A DNA stretch of 64,000 nucleotides from Neobacillus drentensis (GCF_021560175.1 NZ_CP091110.1:5690001-5754000), one strand, 5' to 3'; counted from the stretch's first letter, positions 26,840 through 35,295 are shown. Notes: a model not told the origin generated them from the sequence alone. Made by a program: numbers and translations.

Positions 26840-26880
26840 AGTCCAATAACAAAGGGGCTGTCCCTTTGTTATTGGACAGT
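26840..26880. other. Long inverted repeat between convergent genes
   Basis: GTCCAATAACAAAGGG and CCCTTTGTTATTGGAC form a perfect 16-bp stem around five bases, without a clear U-tract. It is placed like a bidirectional terminator but may be another palindromic repeat family. Confidence 0.6.
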
Positions 26881-26991
26881 CCCTATCATAAAATGCCGTT
26901 TATGTAATAACCTGTTGGTGGGCCAAAGGTGTCTAATTGGCCTCCTTAAGATATCAATCCCGTTTTTCTCACAAACTTCGAATATTTCATA

Positions 26992-27738
26992 TTAATCCCA
27001 CCAAAAATACCAAAATGATGAATTCATAAGTGTTCCTGCAAGTGCATTTACTGTCCCTGCACCTTGCCAAACTATATCACCACAAAATCCAAATTGTTCC
27101 CAAGCGAGTAATTCCGATTCTTCTTGAGTCTTTGGAGGATTTGAAACAAAGAATTCCCATACATCTGGGGTTACTAAAGCGGGAGTAGCTCCATACCTTT
27201 CATACCAATATTTGAATACTGCAACTTGTTCTTCTGGCATTGGGCATTCATTAAACCCGCCCATAGGGACCCAAGCAGCTACTTCCCAAGGTTTATCCGT
27301 TGGAATCTTTGCGAGAATGATTTTTTTATTAACTGCTTCCTCAATTGATAGAAAATGATTTATTTGTTCCTCTACCGCGAACTCGCCTGTTATATCGTCG
27401 TGTTCATCCTCTTCCATGGGTATGACTTCGTTAAGTAGGTTCTTTAACAATTCTTTTACATCAATATTCTTCGCTTTAGCTATGATTGATTCCCGCTTAT
27501 CGTTCAAGTATTCTTTATTCGATTCGGTATCAACAACTTCTAACATCATTTCAGAAGGGATAATGACAAGTGGTGTATATCCTTCCTTTTTGCCTTCTAT
27601 GAATGCTTGATGATATCTGGTCATGACACCTTTAACAGTTTTCTCCTCAACAATCGAGCTGTCACAATCCAATCTAGCCATTATTTCATTTATATAATCT
27701 TTACTTTCCTTTTTCTTGAATTTATCAAATATACCCAC
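26992..27738 (-). CDS. DUF4253 domain protein
   Basis: 248 residues. The C-terminal half matches DUF4253: WVPMGGFNECPMPEEQVAVFKYWYERYGA (split after 20), TPDVWEFFVSNPP, FCGDIVWQG and the terminal WYFWWD. The N-terminus begins GIFDKFKKKES, common in cytosolic Bacillus proteins. DUF4253 proteins have no established function. GTG at 27738 has TAGGAG nine bases upstream and gives the usual MGIFDKF start; an ATG three codons earlier overlaps the site. Confidence 0.82.
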   Translation of the reverse strand: MGIFDKFKKKESKDYINEIMARLDCDSSIVEEKTVKGVMTRYHQAFIEGKKEGYTPLVIIPSEMMLEVVDTESNKEYLNDKRESIIAKAKNIDVKELLKNLLNEVIPMEEDEHDDITGEFAVEEQINHFLSIEEAVNKKIILAKIPTDKPWEVAAWVPMGGFNECPMPEEQVAVFKYWYERYGATPALVTPDVWEFFVSNPPKTQEESELLAWEQFGFCGDIVWQGAGTVNALAGTLMNSSFWYFWWD

Positions 27739-27894
27739 GTTCTTCATCTCCTACAGGTAATGTTGCTGGTAATATTTATAAATTCTATTAAATTGGTATT
27801 TTTCCTCTTAGAAATTAGGATAGTAGAAAATTAATGAGAATAACGGTTGTTCATATTTGGTATTTCTTAGGACATCATCACACTTTTTTGATTT

Positions 27895-28175
27895 ACCCTT
27901 GTCTGAAGTTGGTTCGACTTCGGACACAGCCTCGCTCCTTTTGCTTTGCCTTGTCTGAAGTTGGTTCGTCTTCGGACACATCCTCGCTCTTTTGGCTTTG
28001 CCTTGTCTGAAGTTGGTTCGTCTTCGGACACATCCTCGCTCTTTTGGCTCTTCCTTGTCCGAAGTTGGTTCGACTTCGGACACAGCCTCGCTCTTTTGGC
28101 TCTTCCTTGTCCGAAGTTGGCTCGACTTCGGACACATCCCCGCTCTTTTGGCTTTGCCTTGTCCGATGTTGAACC
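27895..28175. repeat. Tandem array, exact 52-bp period, 5-6 units, hairpin in each
   Basis: GTCTGAAGTTGG or GTCCGAAGTTGG starts at 27901, 27953, 28005, 28057, 28109 and 28161, always 52 bp apart. Inside each unit GTCCGAAGT pairs with ACTTCGGAC around TGGTTCG. Because 52 is not a multiple of three, frames rotate through units, yet long open frames persist on both strands. It is unlikely to be coding. There are no unique spacers, so it is not CRISPR. Confidence 0.88.
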
Positions 28176-28224
28176 GATATTTAAGCTGCCTCTTTTTATG
28201 GTAAGGTTCTACATGGTTAATTCC

Positions 28225-28259
28225 ATAAAAAAGAAGCATGAGAACCGTCCCCATGCTCC
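28225..28259 (-). repeat. PTR with U-tract, next to an L,D-transpeptidase remnant
   Basis: Same orientation on the minus strand as other 3'-end PTRs, with TTTTTT. The gene it once terminated survives only as the fragment at 28262. Confidence 0.85.
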
Positions 28260-28261
28260 CC

Positions 28262-28306
28262 ACTTGTTTAACTCCTGAATCAGAGTTTGGATGATGACTG
28301 GACTTT
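28262..28306 (-). pseudogene. 3' tail remnant of an L,D-transpeptidase gene
   Basis: On the minus strand the fragment translates SPVIIQTLIQELNKW, against SPVIIQTPIQELNKY at the end of the intact gene 48703-49578. Both are followed by a PTR in the same orientation. The body of the gene is missing and the stop is lost. This is a decayed duplicate or deletion scar. Confidence 0.8.
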
Positions 28307-28345
28307 GCGCAGTCATTATAATCAATGGCTGCTAAGGATGAAATA

Positions 28346-29011
28346 CTAACTAATAATCAACTCGATTTCATCTTCCCTTTCCAGTATTTCCAATGCTACT
28401 TCTTTTGCGGATTTTAATCTTGAACGGTCAGTTATAAACTGATTTTCATCCCAAAAAGGAGTATCCATGCCACCCATATAAACACCAGAAACCGAAATCG
28501 AAGTAGTCTCTAACTCTTTCACCAAGGCTTCAGTGAACCCACGAATGGCAAACTTGCTTGCACAATAGGCCGTTTCATGTACCTTCCCGCGTAATCCAGC
28601 GGTTGAAATAATATTCATGATCTTCCCGGCATTCCGTTCCAGGAAGGCTGGCAATAGAGCTTTTGTTACATAAATGGTTCCTTTTACATTTGTATCGATC
28701 ATGTGACTAATCTGATCCGCCGGGATGTCTTGCAAGGGACCGAAATAACCGATGCCTGCATTATTAATCACTTGATCAATTTTTTCGGTTTCATTCAAAT
28801 CGGCGAGCACTTGTTTCACCTGACTAGAATCCGTAATATCACAAACCACTGACCTAGCACTGCCATTTGTTTGATCAATTATTTCCCTCACTTTATCAAG
28901 GTGTGTTTCGGTTCTTCCGACTAGAATAACTCTGTTTCCCTTTTGTGCATAGGCTAGGGCCAGTTCTTTTCCCAGCCCTGTGCCTGCCCCTGTAATGAGT
29001 ATTGTTTTCAA
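28346..29011 (-). CDS. Short-chain dehydrogenase/reductase
   Basis: 221 residues with a classical SDR fold: cofactor motif TGAGTGLG (about 8-15), NNAGIGYFGP, catalytic Ser in IISTAGLRG and YCASKFAIRG (YxxxK). The Arg in the first loop (VGRTETHLDK) suggests NADP(H). Substrate unknown. TTG at 29011 has GGAGGTG at ideal spacing; the upstream ATG lies before that site. Monocistronic. Confidence 0.88.
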   Translation of the reverse strand: MKTILITGAGTGLGKELALAYAQKGNRVILVGRTETHLDKVREIIDQTNGSARSVVCDITDSSQVKQVLADLNETEKIDQVINNAGIGYFGPLQDIPADQISHMIDTNVKGTIYVTKALLPAFLERNAGKIMNIISTAGLRGKVHETAYCASKFAIRGFTEALVKELETTSISVSGVYMGGMDTPFWDENQFITDRSRLKSAKEVALEILEREDEIELIIS

Positions 29012-29157
29012 CCCCCGCACCTCCATACAAATAGTTAGTCCTATTCCAAAAAATTAGACATTGACTTCTTTCAAATTTTTTTAAAAAATTGTCCCATAGC
29101 AGGCATGTTCACATTAATCTTTTTTATATTCTGCCCAATCAGCCTCTTCCAAATAGT

Positions 29158-29775
29158 TCATTGTTTTTCTACATGAGTTAACGGGACGAATAACCTAAAT
29201 TTAAATAAGCTTATACAAAAATAAGCGATGGATACGATTAAAACAATCAGCATTATTTGATTAACAACCGGGGTATTCCAAACACCTAAAAAATACAATA
29301 AAGATGGGATGGTTAATGTGACCCAGGATTGAATAAAGGCAACTTTCCCAAGATAATGGTCAATTTTCATTTCCAGTGAATTGGATAAAAAGAATAAAAA
29401 CCAAAGAAAAGCCCACATCCCCCATGTGAGTGCACCCACAGCATCATGAAAATGGATGATAGCTGTCAACGTATAAACCACCGCTATGACCGCCACCCAT
29501 AAACAAAACCAGCCAAGTCCCCTTCCATCCAGTTCTTTTAATGCGGTAACTCCAACATATAAATAAGTTAAGCCAAATAAAAAGATAGATGCGTAATTAT
29601 ATAAGTCCCAATGATCTTGACCTGAAACCATTAGTAAATAAAACGGTATAATCAGCTGTATGACACCTACAAACAGATTAAAGACCCCAACACTTTTCGC
29701 TTCCGCTTTTCCTGTTAACATCAAACTATTAAGAAATAAAACGGCACCCGAAAGAAATAGTCCGACAAAGCTCAT
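29158..29775 (-). CDS. AmiS/UreI family urea/amide channel
   Basis: 205 residues, about six membrane helices, matching the AmiS/UreI family: GLFLSGAVLFLNSLML at the start, WDLYNYASIFLFGLTYLY and LTWGMWAFLWFLFFLSN. Family members conduct urea or short amides. No urease or amidase gene is nearby, which is unusual; the enzyme must be elsewhere or another amide is carried. A perfect inverted repeat sits just upstream of the start. The ribosome binding site is weak. Confidence 0.85.
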   Translation of the reverse strand: MSFVGLFLSGAVLFLNSLMLTGKAEAKSVGVFNLFVGVIQLIIPFYLLMVSGQDHWDLYNYASIFLFGLTYLYVGVTALKELDGRGLGWFCLWVAVIAVVYTLTAIIHFHDAVGALTWGMWAFLWFLFFLSNSLEMKIDHYLGKVAFIQSWVTLTIPSLLYFLGVWNTPVVNQIMLIVLIVSIAYFCISLFKFRLFVPLTHVEKQ

Positions 29776-29781
29776 ATTCTC

Positions 29782-29807
29782 TGTTGTGAAAAAGTCTTTT
29801 CACAACA
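29782..29807 (-). promoter_or_regulatory. 11-bp perfect inverted repeat at the channel gene start
   Basis: TGTTGTGAAAA and TTTTCACAACA flank AGTC, six bases before the ATG at 29775 on the minus strand. It overlaps the ribosome-binding region, so it may be an operator or an mRNA hairpin that blocks translation. The arms are too far apart for the GlnR/TnrA consensus. Confidence 0.5.
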
Positions 29808-29828
29808 TTCCCCTCCCTCAAAAAGGAA

Positions 29829-29875
29829 AAAGCAGTTTTCCATCCTTTGAAAGATGAAAAAATGCTTTTTCACAG
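29829..29875 (-). terminator. Terminator of the pdp-cdd-nupC operon
   Basis: GAAAAAGCA and TGCTTTTTC close an extended, imperfect hairpin with inner CATC/GATG pairing, touching the nupC stop. Confidence 0.75.
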
Positions 29876-29876
29876 A

Positions 29877-31058
29877 TTATAAAACGATACTTACTACTAC
29901 AGCTGACAATACACTTACAAGAGTGGCACTGTATAAAAGCTTTAAACCAAATTTGGCCACAACGTTACCCTTTTTCTCGTTCAGACTTTTGACGGCTCCG
30001 GCAATAATCCCGATCGATGAAAAGTTGGCAAAAGAAACAAGGAAAATAGAGATAATTCCTAATGTACGAGGGCTAAAGGATTTACCCACCTTTGCCAGGT
30101 CCATCATCGCTACAAACTCGTTCGTTACAAGCTTTTCAGCCATAATACCTCCCGCTTGGACAGCCTCTGAGAATGGAATTCCCATGATAAACGCAATCGG
30201 TGAGAAAACATATCCTAATAATTGCTGGAAGGTAATATGGAAAATTAAATCAAAAACATTATTAACCGCAGCCATCAAGGCAACAAATCCAATTAGCATC
30301 GCACCGACAATGACTGCTACTTTAAAACCATCAAGAATATATTCGCCTAACATTTCGAAAAAGCTTTGTTTTTCTACTTCTTGAATTTCAAGAATATCCT
30401 CGTTTGGATCAACCGTATAAGGATTCACAATCGAAGTGATGATAAATCCGCCAAATAAGTTAAGAACAAGGGCCGTAACCACATATCTTGGTTCAATCAT
30501 CGTCATATAGGCACCGACAATCGACATAGAAACCGTGGACATCGCTGATGCACAAAGGGTGTATAGACGATGGGCAGGCAGAAGACCAAGCTGTTTTTTC
30601 ACGGTAATGAACACTTCAGATTGACCAATCATGGCTGAAGCAACAGCGTTATACGATTCCAATTTCCCCATGCCATTTACTTTGCTTAGCAATAACCCAA
30701 TAGCCTTCATAATAAACGGAAGAATTTTTAAGTGCTGGAATATCCCAATTAACACGGAAATAAACACGATGGGCAGTAAAACATTTAGGAAGAATGGCGA
30801 TTCGCCTTTATTGGCCATTCCGCCGAATACAAACGATATTCCGGCACCGGCATAATCTAGTAATTTAGTAAAGACCTCGGCAAATACTTTGATCAAATCT
30901 AATCCTAACGTGGTATTTAATAATAATGCTGATAATATGACTTGAATAATGACCATAATAATAATCGGCTTTAATTTAATGTCTTTCCGATTATTGCTTG
31001 CCAAGTAGGCTAGTCCGAAAACAACAAGCAGTCCAATAATCGCAATGATGTATTTCAT
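29877..31058 (-). CDS. nupC: Concentrative nucleoside transporter
   Basis: 393 residues of NupC/CNT type with 8-10 helices. Core signatures are GESPFFLNVLLP near 80, GQSEVFITVKKQLG near 135, and NLFGGFI and ANFSSIGIIAGAVKSLN toward the end. It imports pyrimidine nucleosides with protons or sodium and supplies the phosphorylase and deaminase encoded upstream in the same operon. ATG at 31058 has GGAGG; a longer open frame lacks one. Confidence 0.93.
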   Translation of the reverse strand: MKYIIAIIGLLVVFGLAYLASNNRKDIKLKPIIIMVIIQVILSALLLNTTLGLDLIKVFAEVFTKLLDYAGAGISFVFGGMANKGESPFFLNVLLPIVFISVLIGIFQHLKILPFIMKAIGLLLSKVNGMGKLESYNAVASAMIGQSEVFITVKKQLGLLPAHRLYTLCASAMSTVSMSIVGAYMTMIEPRYVVTALVLNLFGGFIITSIVNPYTVDPNEDILEIQEVEKQSFFEMLGEYILDGFKVAVIVGAMLIGFVALMAAVNNVFDLIFHITFQQLLGYVFSPIAFIMGIPFSEAVQAGGIMAEKLVTNEFVAMMDLAKVGKSFSPRTLGIISIFLVSFANFSSIGIIAGAVKSLNEKKGNVVAKFGLKLLYSATLVSVLSAVVVSIVL

Positions 31059-31119
31059 GTCAGACCTCCAGATGGTATAAATCGTTGATGTATTCGTTTC
31101 CATTACGAACAAAAAATAA

Positions 31120-31518
31120 TTACTTTGTTAAATCTTTAGAAGAAAAATAACCAGGCAGCAATTGATCAATGGTTGTCTCTAATTTTTCGCCTTTTAAATT
31201 CGCTAAAATAATTTTCGTATCTTTATCACAGAATTCTGCCATTACCTGGCGGCAGGCTCCACAAGGTGAAACAGGGCCCTCCGTATCTGCAACGACAATG
31301 ATAGTATCGATTTCATTTCCCCCTTCAGAAACCGCTTTAAAAATAGCTGTTCTTTCAGCGCAATTGGCCAATCCATAGGAGGCGTTTTCAATATTGCATC
31401 CTTGGAAGACACGATGATCTTTTGTCAAAACAACTGCTCCTACTTGAAAATTTGAATAAGGAGTATACGCTTTTTTCCTAGCGTCAATCGCTTGATCGAG
31501 TAATGCTTGAATATCCAT
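31120..31518 (-). CDS. cdd: Cytidine deaminase
   Basis: 132 residues, the usual length of tetrameric cytidine deaminase. Zinc site: CAER (C53, catalytic Glu55) and PCGACRQ (two Cys). Substrate loop NIENASYGL. It converts cytidine and deoxycytidine to uridines for the neighbouring phosphorylase. RBS AAAGGGTG. Middle gene of pdp-cdd-nupC. Confidence 0.95.
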   Translation of the reverse strand: MDIQALLDQAIDARKKAYTPYSNFQVGAVVLTKDHRVFQGCNIENASYGLANCAERTAIFKAVSEGGNEIDTIIVVADTEGPVSPCGACRQVMAEFCDKDTKIILANLKGEKLETTIDQLLPGYFSSKDLTK

Positions 31519-31580
31519 ACTTTGTCACCCTTTCAGTTATGTTTGAGGATACAGGCTGACCAAACGGCCAGCCATCTAGA

Positions 31581-32882
31581 TTAATGAATTTCTGTATAAA
31601 TGAGTGTAGGCTTGGCTACTTTTTCATCTGTCACTTTATAAGCGGAGTAAATTTTTTCAATTACTTCCTCAACATTTTCTTGATTGCTATGAATCGTAAC
31701 CAAGGACTCTCCTGCCTCGACACGATCTCCTACTTTCTTTTGAAGAACAACACCTACGGCCAAATCAATGACAGATTCTTTTGTCGCTCGTCCGGCGCCA
31801 AGCATCATGGCCGCAGTTCCTACTGTTTCCGCTGTAATTTCAGCCACATAACCTGAAGTTTTAGCGGGAACCTCTATCATAAAGGAGGCTGTAGGAAGTT
31901 TAGCTGGATCGTCGACAACCGATGCATCTCCTCCTTGTGACGCAAGGAAGGTTTTAAAGGCTTGTAAAGCCTGACCGCTCTGAATAGATTCGTTTAACAT
32001 TTCACGTGCCTGCGCGAGATCAGCAGCCTTTTCTGCCAAGACAACCATATGGCTTCCGAGAGTTAAACAGAGTTCTTGCAAATCTTCTGGTCCTTGTCCT
32101 TTCAGCGTGTCAATCGCTTCTTTCACTTCAAGAGCATTCCCGACAGCAAATCCAAGCGGCTGGCTCATATCGGAAATGATCGCCTTTGTTTTACGGCCGA
32201 CGCCATTGCCGATCTCCACCATCGTTTCTGCTAATTCTTTCGCATCGTCAAGATTTTTCATGAATGCACCGCTGCCTGTTTTAACATCGAGCACAATCGC
32301 ATCCGCTCCTGCGGCAATTTTCTTGCTCATGATGGAACTGGCAATAAGCGGAATGGAGTCAACTGTTGCCGTTACATCCCTAAGTGCATACAATTTTTTA
32401 TCCGCAGGGGTTAAATTCCCGCTCTGACCAATTACAGCTACTTTATTTTCATTTACTAATTGGATAAATTCTTCGTTTGATATTTCTACATGAAATCCCT
32501 TAATGGATTCTAATTTGTCAATCGTACCTCCAGTATGACCCAGGCCTCTGCCTGACATTTTTGCTACTGGTACGCCAACAGACGCAACAAGCGGTGCCAG
32601 CACAAGAGTTGTGGTATCGCCAACTCCACCTGTACTGTGCTTGTCTACTTTAATTCCTTCGATTCCTGAGAGGTCGATTTGATCACCGGATTGAACCATT
32701 GCTTCCGTTAAGTAAACACGTTCTTCTTTTGTCATTCCTTGAAAAAACACAGCCATAGCAAAAGCCGACATTTGATAATCCGGAATATCACCTTTTGTAA
32801 ACCCGTTTATCAAAAATTGGATTTCGTCTTTGGTTAATTCATAACCATCACGTTTTTTCTCAATTACATCAACCATTCTCAT
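31581..32882 (-). CDS. pdp: Pyrimidine-nucleoside phosphorylase
   Basis: 433 residues. Thymidine/pyrimidine phosphorylase signature KHSTGGVGDTTTL, plus SGRGLGHTGGT and KTGSGAFM. It cleaves uridine/thymidine with phosphate into base and (deoxy)ribose-1-phosphate. It is first in the catabolic operon. ATG 32882 follows GAGGTG; an upstream in-frame start lies within the leader. A good promoter and a palindromic operator lie in the 90-base leader. Confidence 0.95.
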   Translation of the reverse strand: MRMVDVIEKKRDGYELTKDEIQFLINGFTKGDIPDYQMSAFAMAVFFQGMTKEERVYLTEAMVQSGDQIDLSGIEGIKVDKHSTGGVGDTTTLVLAPLVASVGVPVAKMSGRGLGHTGGTIDKLESIKGFHVEISNEEFIQLVNENKVAVIGQSGNLTPADKKLYALRDVTATVDSIPLIASSIMSKKIAAGADAIVLDVKTGSGAFMKNLDDAKELAETMVEIGNGVGRKTKAIISDMSQPLGFAVGNALEVKEAIDTLKGQGPEDLQELCLTLGSHMVVLAEKAADLAQAREMLNESIQSGQALQAFKTFLASQGGDASVVDDPAKLPTASFMIEVPAKTSGYVAEITAETVGTAAMMLGAGRATKESVIDLAVGVVLQKKVGDRVEAGESLVTIHSNQENVEEVIEKIYSAYKVTDEKVAKPTLIYTEIH

Positions 32883-32950
32883 GGAAGCGCACCTCTTTTT
32901 TATAAAAGTCATTTTTGTTTAAACTACGTATATGAATATAAAGGTTAGAT

Positions 32951-33011
32951 GTTAGATGTCGGACGTCTAACGAACAACTTGATTGTACTCCTTTATCACT
33001 AAAGTTGTAAA
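32951..33011 (-). promoter_or_regulatory. pdp operon promoter and operator
   Basis: On the minus strand TTTACA (33006-33011), an 18-base spacer and TACAAT (32982-32987) make a SigA promoter. Just downstream lies a 21-bp palindrome at 32951-32971, GTTAGA...TCTAAC with a GTCGGAC-like core. The core fits GntR/FadR-type operators (GTC-n-GAC). A repressor there would block transcription near +5 to +25. Confidence 0.65.
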
Positions 33012-33229
33012 CCCTTTCTTTTTTGAAATTAATGGTAATAGGTTCTTGCCTGCTGATCTGAAGCTTAACTATCAATTCCCTATAATAAGCGTTTACATTT
33101 CTGTGAATATCAGGTTTATCGTTTACCATTGTCACAGATAAAATAAAAATCTATGTGATTACTATAGTGGTAGTAACCCGATTTGTAAAGCGGTTACCAA
33201 ATTGTTATAGTTTTATAATTTTTCAAAAA

Positions 33230-33260
33230 GAAGCACGGGGACGGTTCTTCTGCTTCCGAA
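33230..33260. repeat. PTR, left boundary of composite element
   Basis: GAAGCACGGGGACGGTTCTT then CTGCTTCCG; orientation opposite to the PTR at 33664. Confidence 0.82.
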
Positions 33261-33663
33261 TCCCGATGTTCCATTCCGGTTTTTACAGCTTTCTCTGCCC
33301 ATGCAAGAGTGATTTGGGTACCTAACTCACAACCTGATTCGACTATATTCTCTCTATATTTTATTAATCAAACATTTGATTAAAAAAGCGGAATACTTTG
33401 TTCTTAAAGCCTTTCTCTTGAAAACTAGTAAAAATACTGTCGAGCCAAGTTAGGATAAAATACAGAAATCTCTCCAATTTCCCGGAAAATTTTATAATTA
33501 TCGACTCAACTGAGACATTTCCCCTACTTTCCCCTACTTTCCCCATATTTCGAAAGTAATCAAACATTTGTTTAAAAACGCCACTATCCGCGTGGTTGCA
33601 GATTTTCTCATTCCATAGGTCTGAATAAAATGTCGAAAGCTCCCCTTATGTAGGCACCTTCTT

Positions 33664-33692
33664 AGAAGCAGAAGAACCGTCCCCATGCTTCC
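33664..33692. repeat. PTR, right boundary of composite element
   Basis: AGAAGCAGAAGAACCGTCCCC... (first 20 bases read AGAAGCAGAAGAACCGTCCC), then ATGCTTCCC. Confidence 0.85.
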
Positions 33693-33777
33693 CAAATTTA
33701 TTTTAAAAATTGATTATGATTTGATGAAAATTTGTCCATGCTAGTTTTAGAGTTTTTAAAACAGGGAGGTTGCTAAC

Positions 33778-34950
33778 ATGCTACTATCTAAAATTCGGAA
33801 CGACGGCCTATTTAAGTTTCTGACGATTCTTAGTGCAATTACGGTCCCCTTATGGAATTATCAGCAGGCAGCGAATGCCGATAAGCCTTCTTCCCAGGTC
33901 ACGGTTACTGTACCGACACTTAATGTCCGGGAATCTGCCGATCTTTCAAGTAAGGTAATTAGCCGCGTTCATCAGGGAGAAACTTTTGATATCATTCAAA
34001 AGCGGAATGATTGGGATCAAATTAAACTAGCAAATAACCAAACTGGCTGGGTTTACGACGCCTATTTAACTTCTACTGAAAAGATCGCTGGAAGCATAAA
34101 CACCTATTCTTTAAACATCCGGGAACGTCCCAGTTCTTCCAGTAGAGTCGTAGGGTATTTAAAATCGGGAGCAAAAATATCCATCCACACGGAACAAGCT
34201 GGATGGGCCAAAATTGTCTCTTCTTCTGGTGTGAGCGGGTGGGTGAACGAAAAGTACATCGATAAAGAAACACCTAACAGCCATCACATACAACCTGCAG
34301 CTCCAACAACAAAAAAGGATGGTAATACAAATGAATTAAAGGTAGCCAAGGCAGCAGATGCCCCTATGACTACCCCATCCGAAAAATCCGTGCCTTTGCC
34401 AAATAATCAGACACCACTAAAAGGAAAAACGATTGTGCTGGATCCAGGCCATGGAGGGAAAGATAGAGGAACAACCAGTATTGCCCGCACACCTGAAAAA
34501 TCATTGAACTTACCAACAGCCGAGACCGTTAAACAAAAACTTGAAAGTGCAGGCGCCCAAGTCATCTTGACTCGAACAAATGATACGTATATCCCTTTAG
34601 AGCAACGTGCAAAAATCTCCAACCTAAACCATGCGGATGCGTTTATAAGTTTTCATTACAATTGGTCCAGTAATCCATCGATCAATGGCATAACTGACTT
34701 TTACTATCAAAAATCCAGTAACCCTCTAGCCACCGCAATCTTAAACCAAGTGGCCAAAGAAACAAACTTAACGAACCTTGGAACAAGATACAACAACCTA
34801 GATGTACTCCGAAACAACAAACAACCAGCCACCCTAATCGAACTCGGCTTCCTATCCAACCAACAAGAAGACTCCATCGTCGAAAGCCCTCAATTCCGTA
34901 ATAACGTAGCCCAAGGAATCTACCTCGGATTACTAGATTACTTTCAGTAA
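33778..34950 (+). CDS. N-acetylmuramoyl-L-alanine amidase with two SH3 domains
   Basis: 390 residues. A signal-like N-terminus (about 10-34) precedes two bacterial SH3 domains (about 41-100, TLNVRESADLSSKVISRVHQ; and 107-163, SLNIRERPSSSSRVVGYLKS). A linker rich in Pro/Thr/Lys leads to an Amidase_3 catalytic domain (about 218-388). Zinc ligands are in DPGHGG and SFHYN, with Glu in RTPEKSLN and in TLIELGF. It cuts the amide between muramic acid and the stem peptide outside the cell. RBS GGGAGG. A PTR with U-tract begins right after the stop. A decayed copy of its 3' end lies at 46676. Confidence 0.93.
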   Translation: MLLSKIRNDGLFKFLTILSAITVPLWNYQQAANADKPSSQVTVTVPTLNVRESADLSSKVISRVHQGETFDIIQKRNDWDQIKLANNQTGWVYDAYLTSTEKIAGSINTYSLNIRERPSSSSRVVGYLKSGAKISIHTEQAGWAKIVSSSGVSGWVNEKYIDKETPNSHHIQPAAPTTKKDGNTNELKVAKAADAPMTTPSEKSVPLPNNQTPLKGKTIVLDPGHGGKDRGTTSIARTPEKSLNLPTAETVKQKLESAGAQVILTRTNDTYIPLEQRAKISNLNHADAFISFHYNWSSNPSINGITDFYYQKSSNPLATAILNQVAKETNLTNLGTRYNNLDVLRNNKQPATLIELGFLSNQQEDSIVESPQFRNNVAQGIYLGLLDYFQ

Positions 34951-34981
34951 GAAACATGGGGACGGTTCTCATGCTTCTTTT
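34951..34981 (+). repeat. PTR terminator of the amidase gene
   Basis: CATGGGGACGGTTCTCATGC then TTCTTTT, immediately after the TAA. Confidence 0.9.
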
Positions 34982-35149
34982 ATTCATTACGGCTTCATTT
35001 GGTCGTACAAATTTTGGATTGATTGAACCACTAGGTCTAACTTTGATTCATTTCGGTAAAGCGAAAAAGGGGCGAGTCCTGCTGCCCCCAATGAGTGAAA
35101 TGTTTCTTCCATAAATCCTCACTCTTTCACTTCTCCAAAAAAGTATGGC

Positions 35150-35223
35150 GAAGCAGAAGAACCGTCCCTGTGCTTCCCTGTTCTTCCGAGGGCAGGAAGC
35201 AAAAGAACCGTCCCCACGCTTCC
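35150..35223. repeat. Two PTR copies in direct orientation
   Basis: GAAGCAGAAGAACCGTCCC...TGCTTCC at 35150-35177 and GGAAGCAAAAGAACCGTCCC...CGCTTCC at 35195-35223. They lie downstream of the tusA-like gene and point as its terminators. No gene is seen in 34982-35295. Confidence 0.85.
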
Positions 35224-35295
35224 AAAAAGGCCGGATTCATGAGAATCCGGCCTCGCTTTATTATTCATGTTCAATGTCGATTATTAACTTAGTCC

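Larger units (their letters stand above)
33230..33692. mobile_element. Composite MITE-like element bounded by inverted PTRs
   Basis: 463 bp between PTRs in inverted orientation. It holds two palindromic blocks: TTAATCAAACATTTGATTAA at 33363 with GTCGAGCC downstream, a CAATTTCCCGGAAAATT block near 33476, then AATCAAACATTTGTTTAAAA near 33556 ending GTCGAAAGCT. The same order recurs at 49678-50060, and half copies occur at 1234 and 13692. No transposase gene is present and target duplications were not established. It explains the 33136-33777 gap. Confidence 0.6.

Noticed and set aside
27895..28175. Possible CRISPR array
   Set aside because: Unit follows unit with no unique spacers and no cas genes nearby.
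27808..28263. Open frames of 80-151 codons on both strands over the 52-bp array
   Set aside because: They arise from the repeat itself; frames rotate by one each unit, no RBS is visible, and open frames occur on both strands.
29782..29807. GlnR/TnrA box at the UreI-like gene
   Set aside because: The TGTGA and TCACA arms are ten bases apart instead of seven.
32869..33135. 88-codon minus-strand frame upstream of pdp
   Set aside because: It covers the promoter, operator and leader of pdp and has no family resemblance.
34682..34987. 101-codon minus-strand frame inside the amidase gene
   Set aside because: Shadow of a well-supported plus-strand gene.
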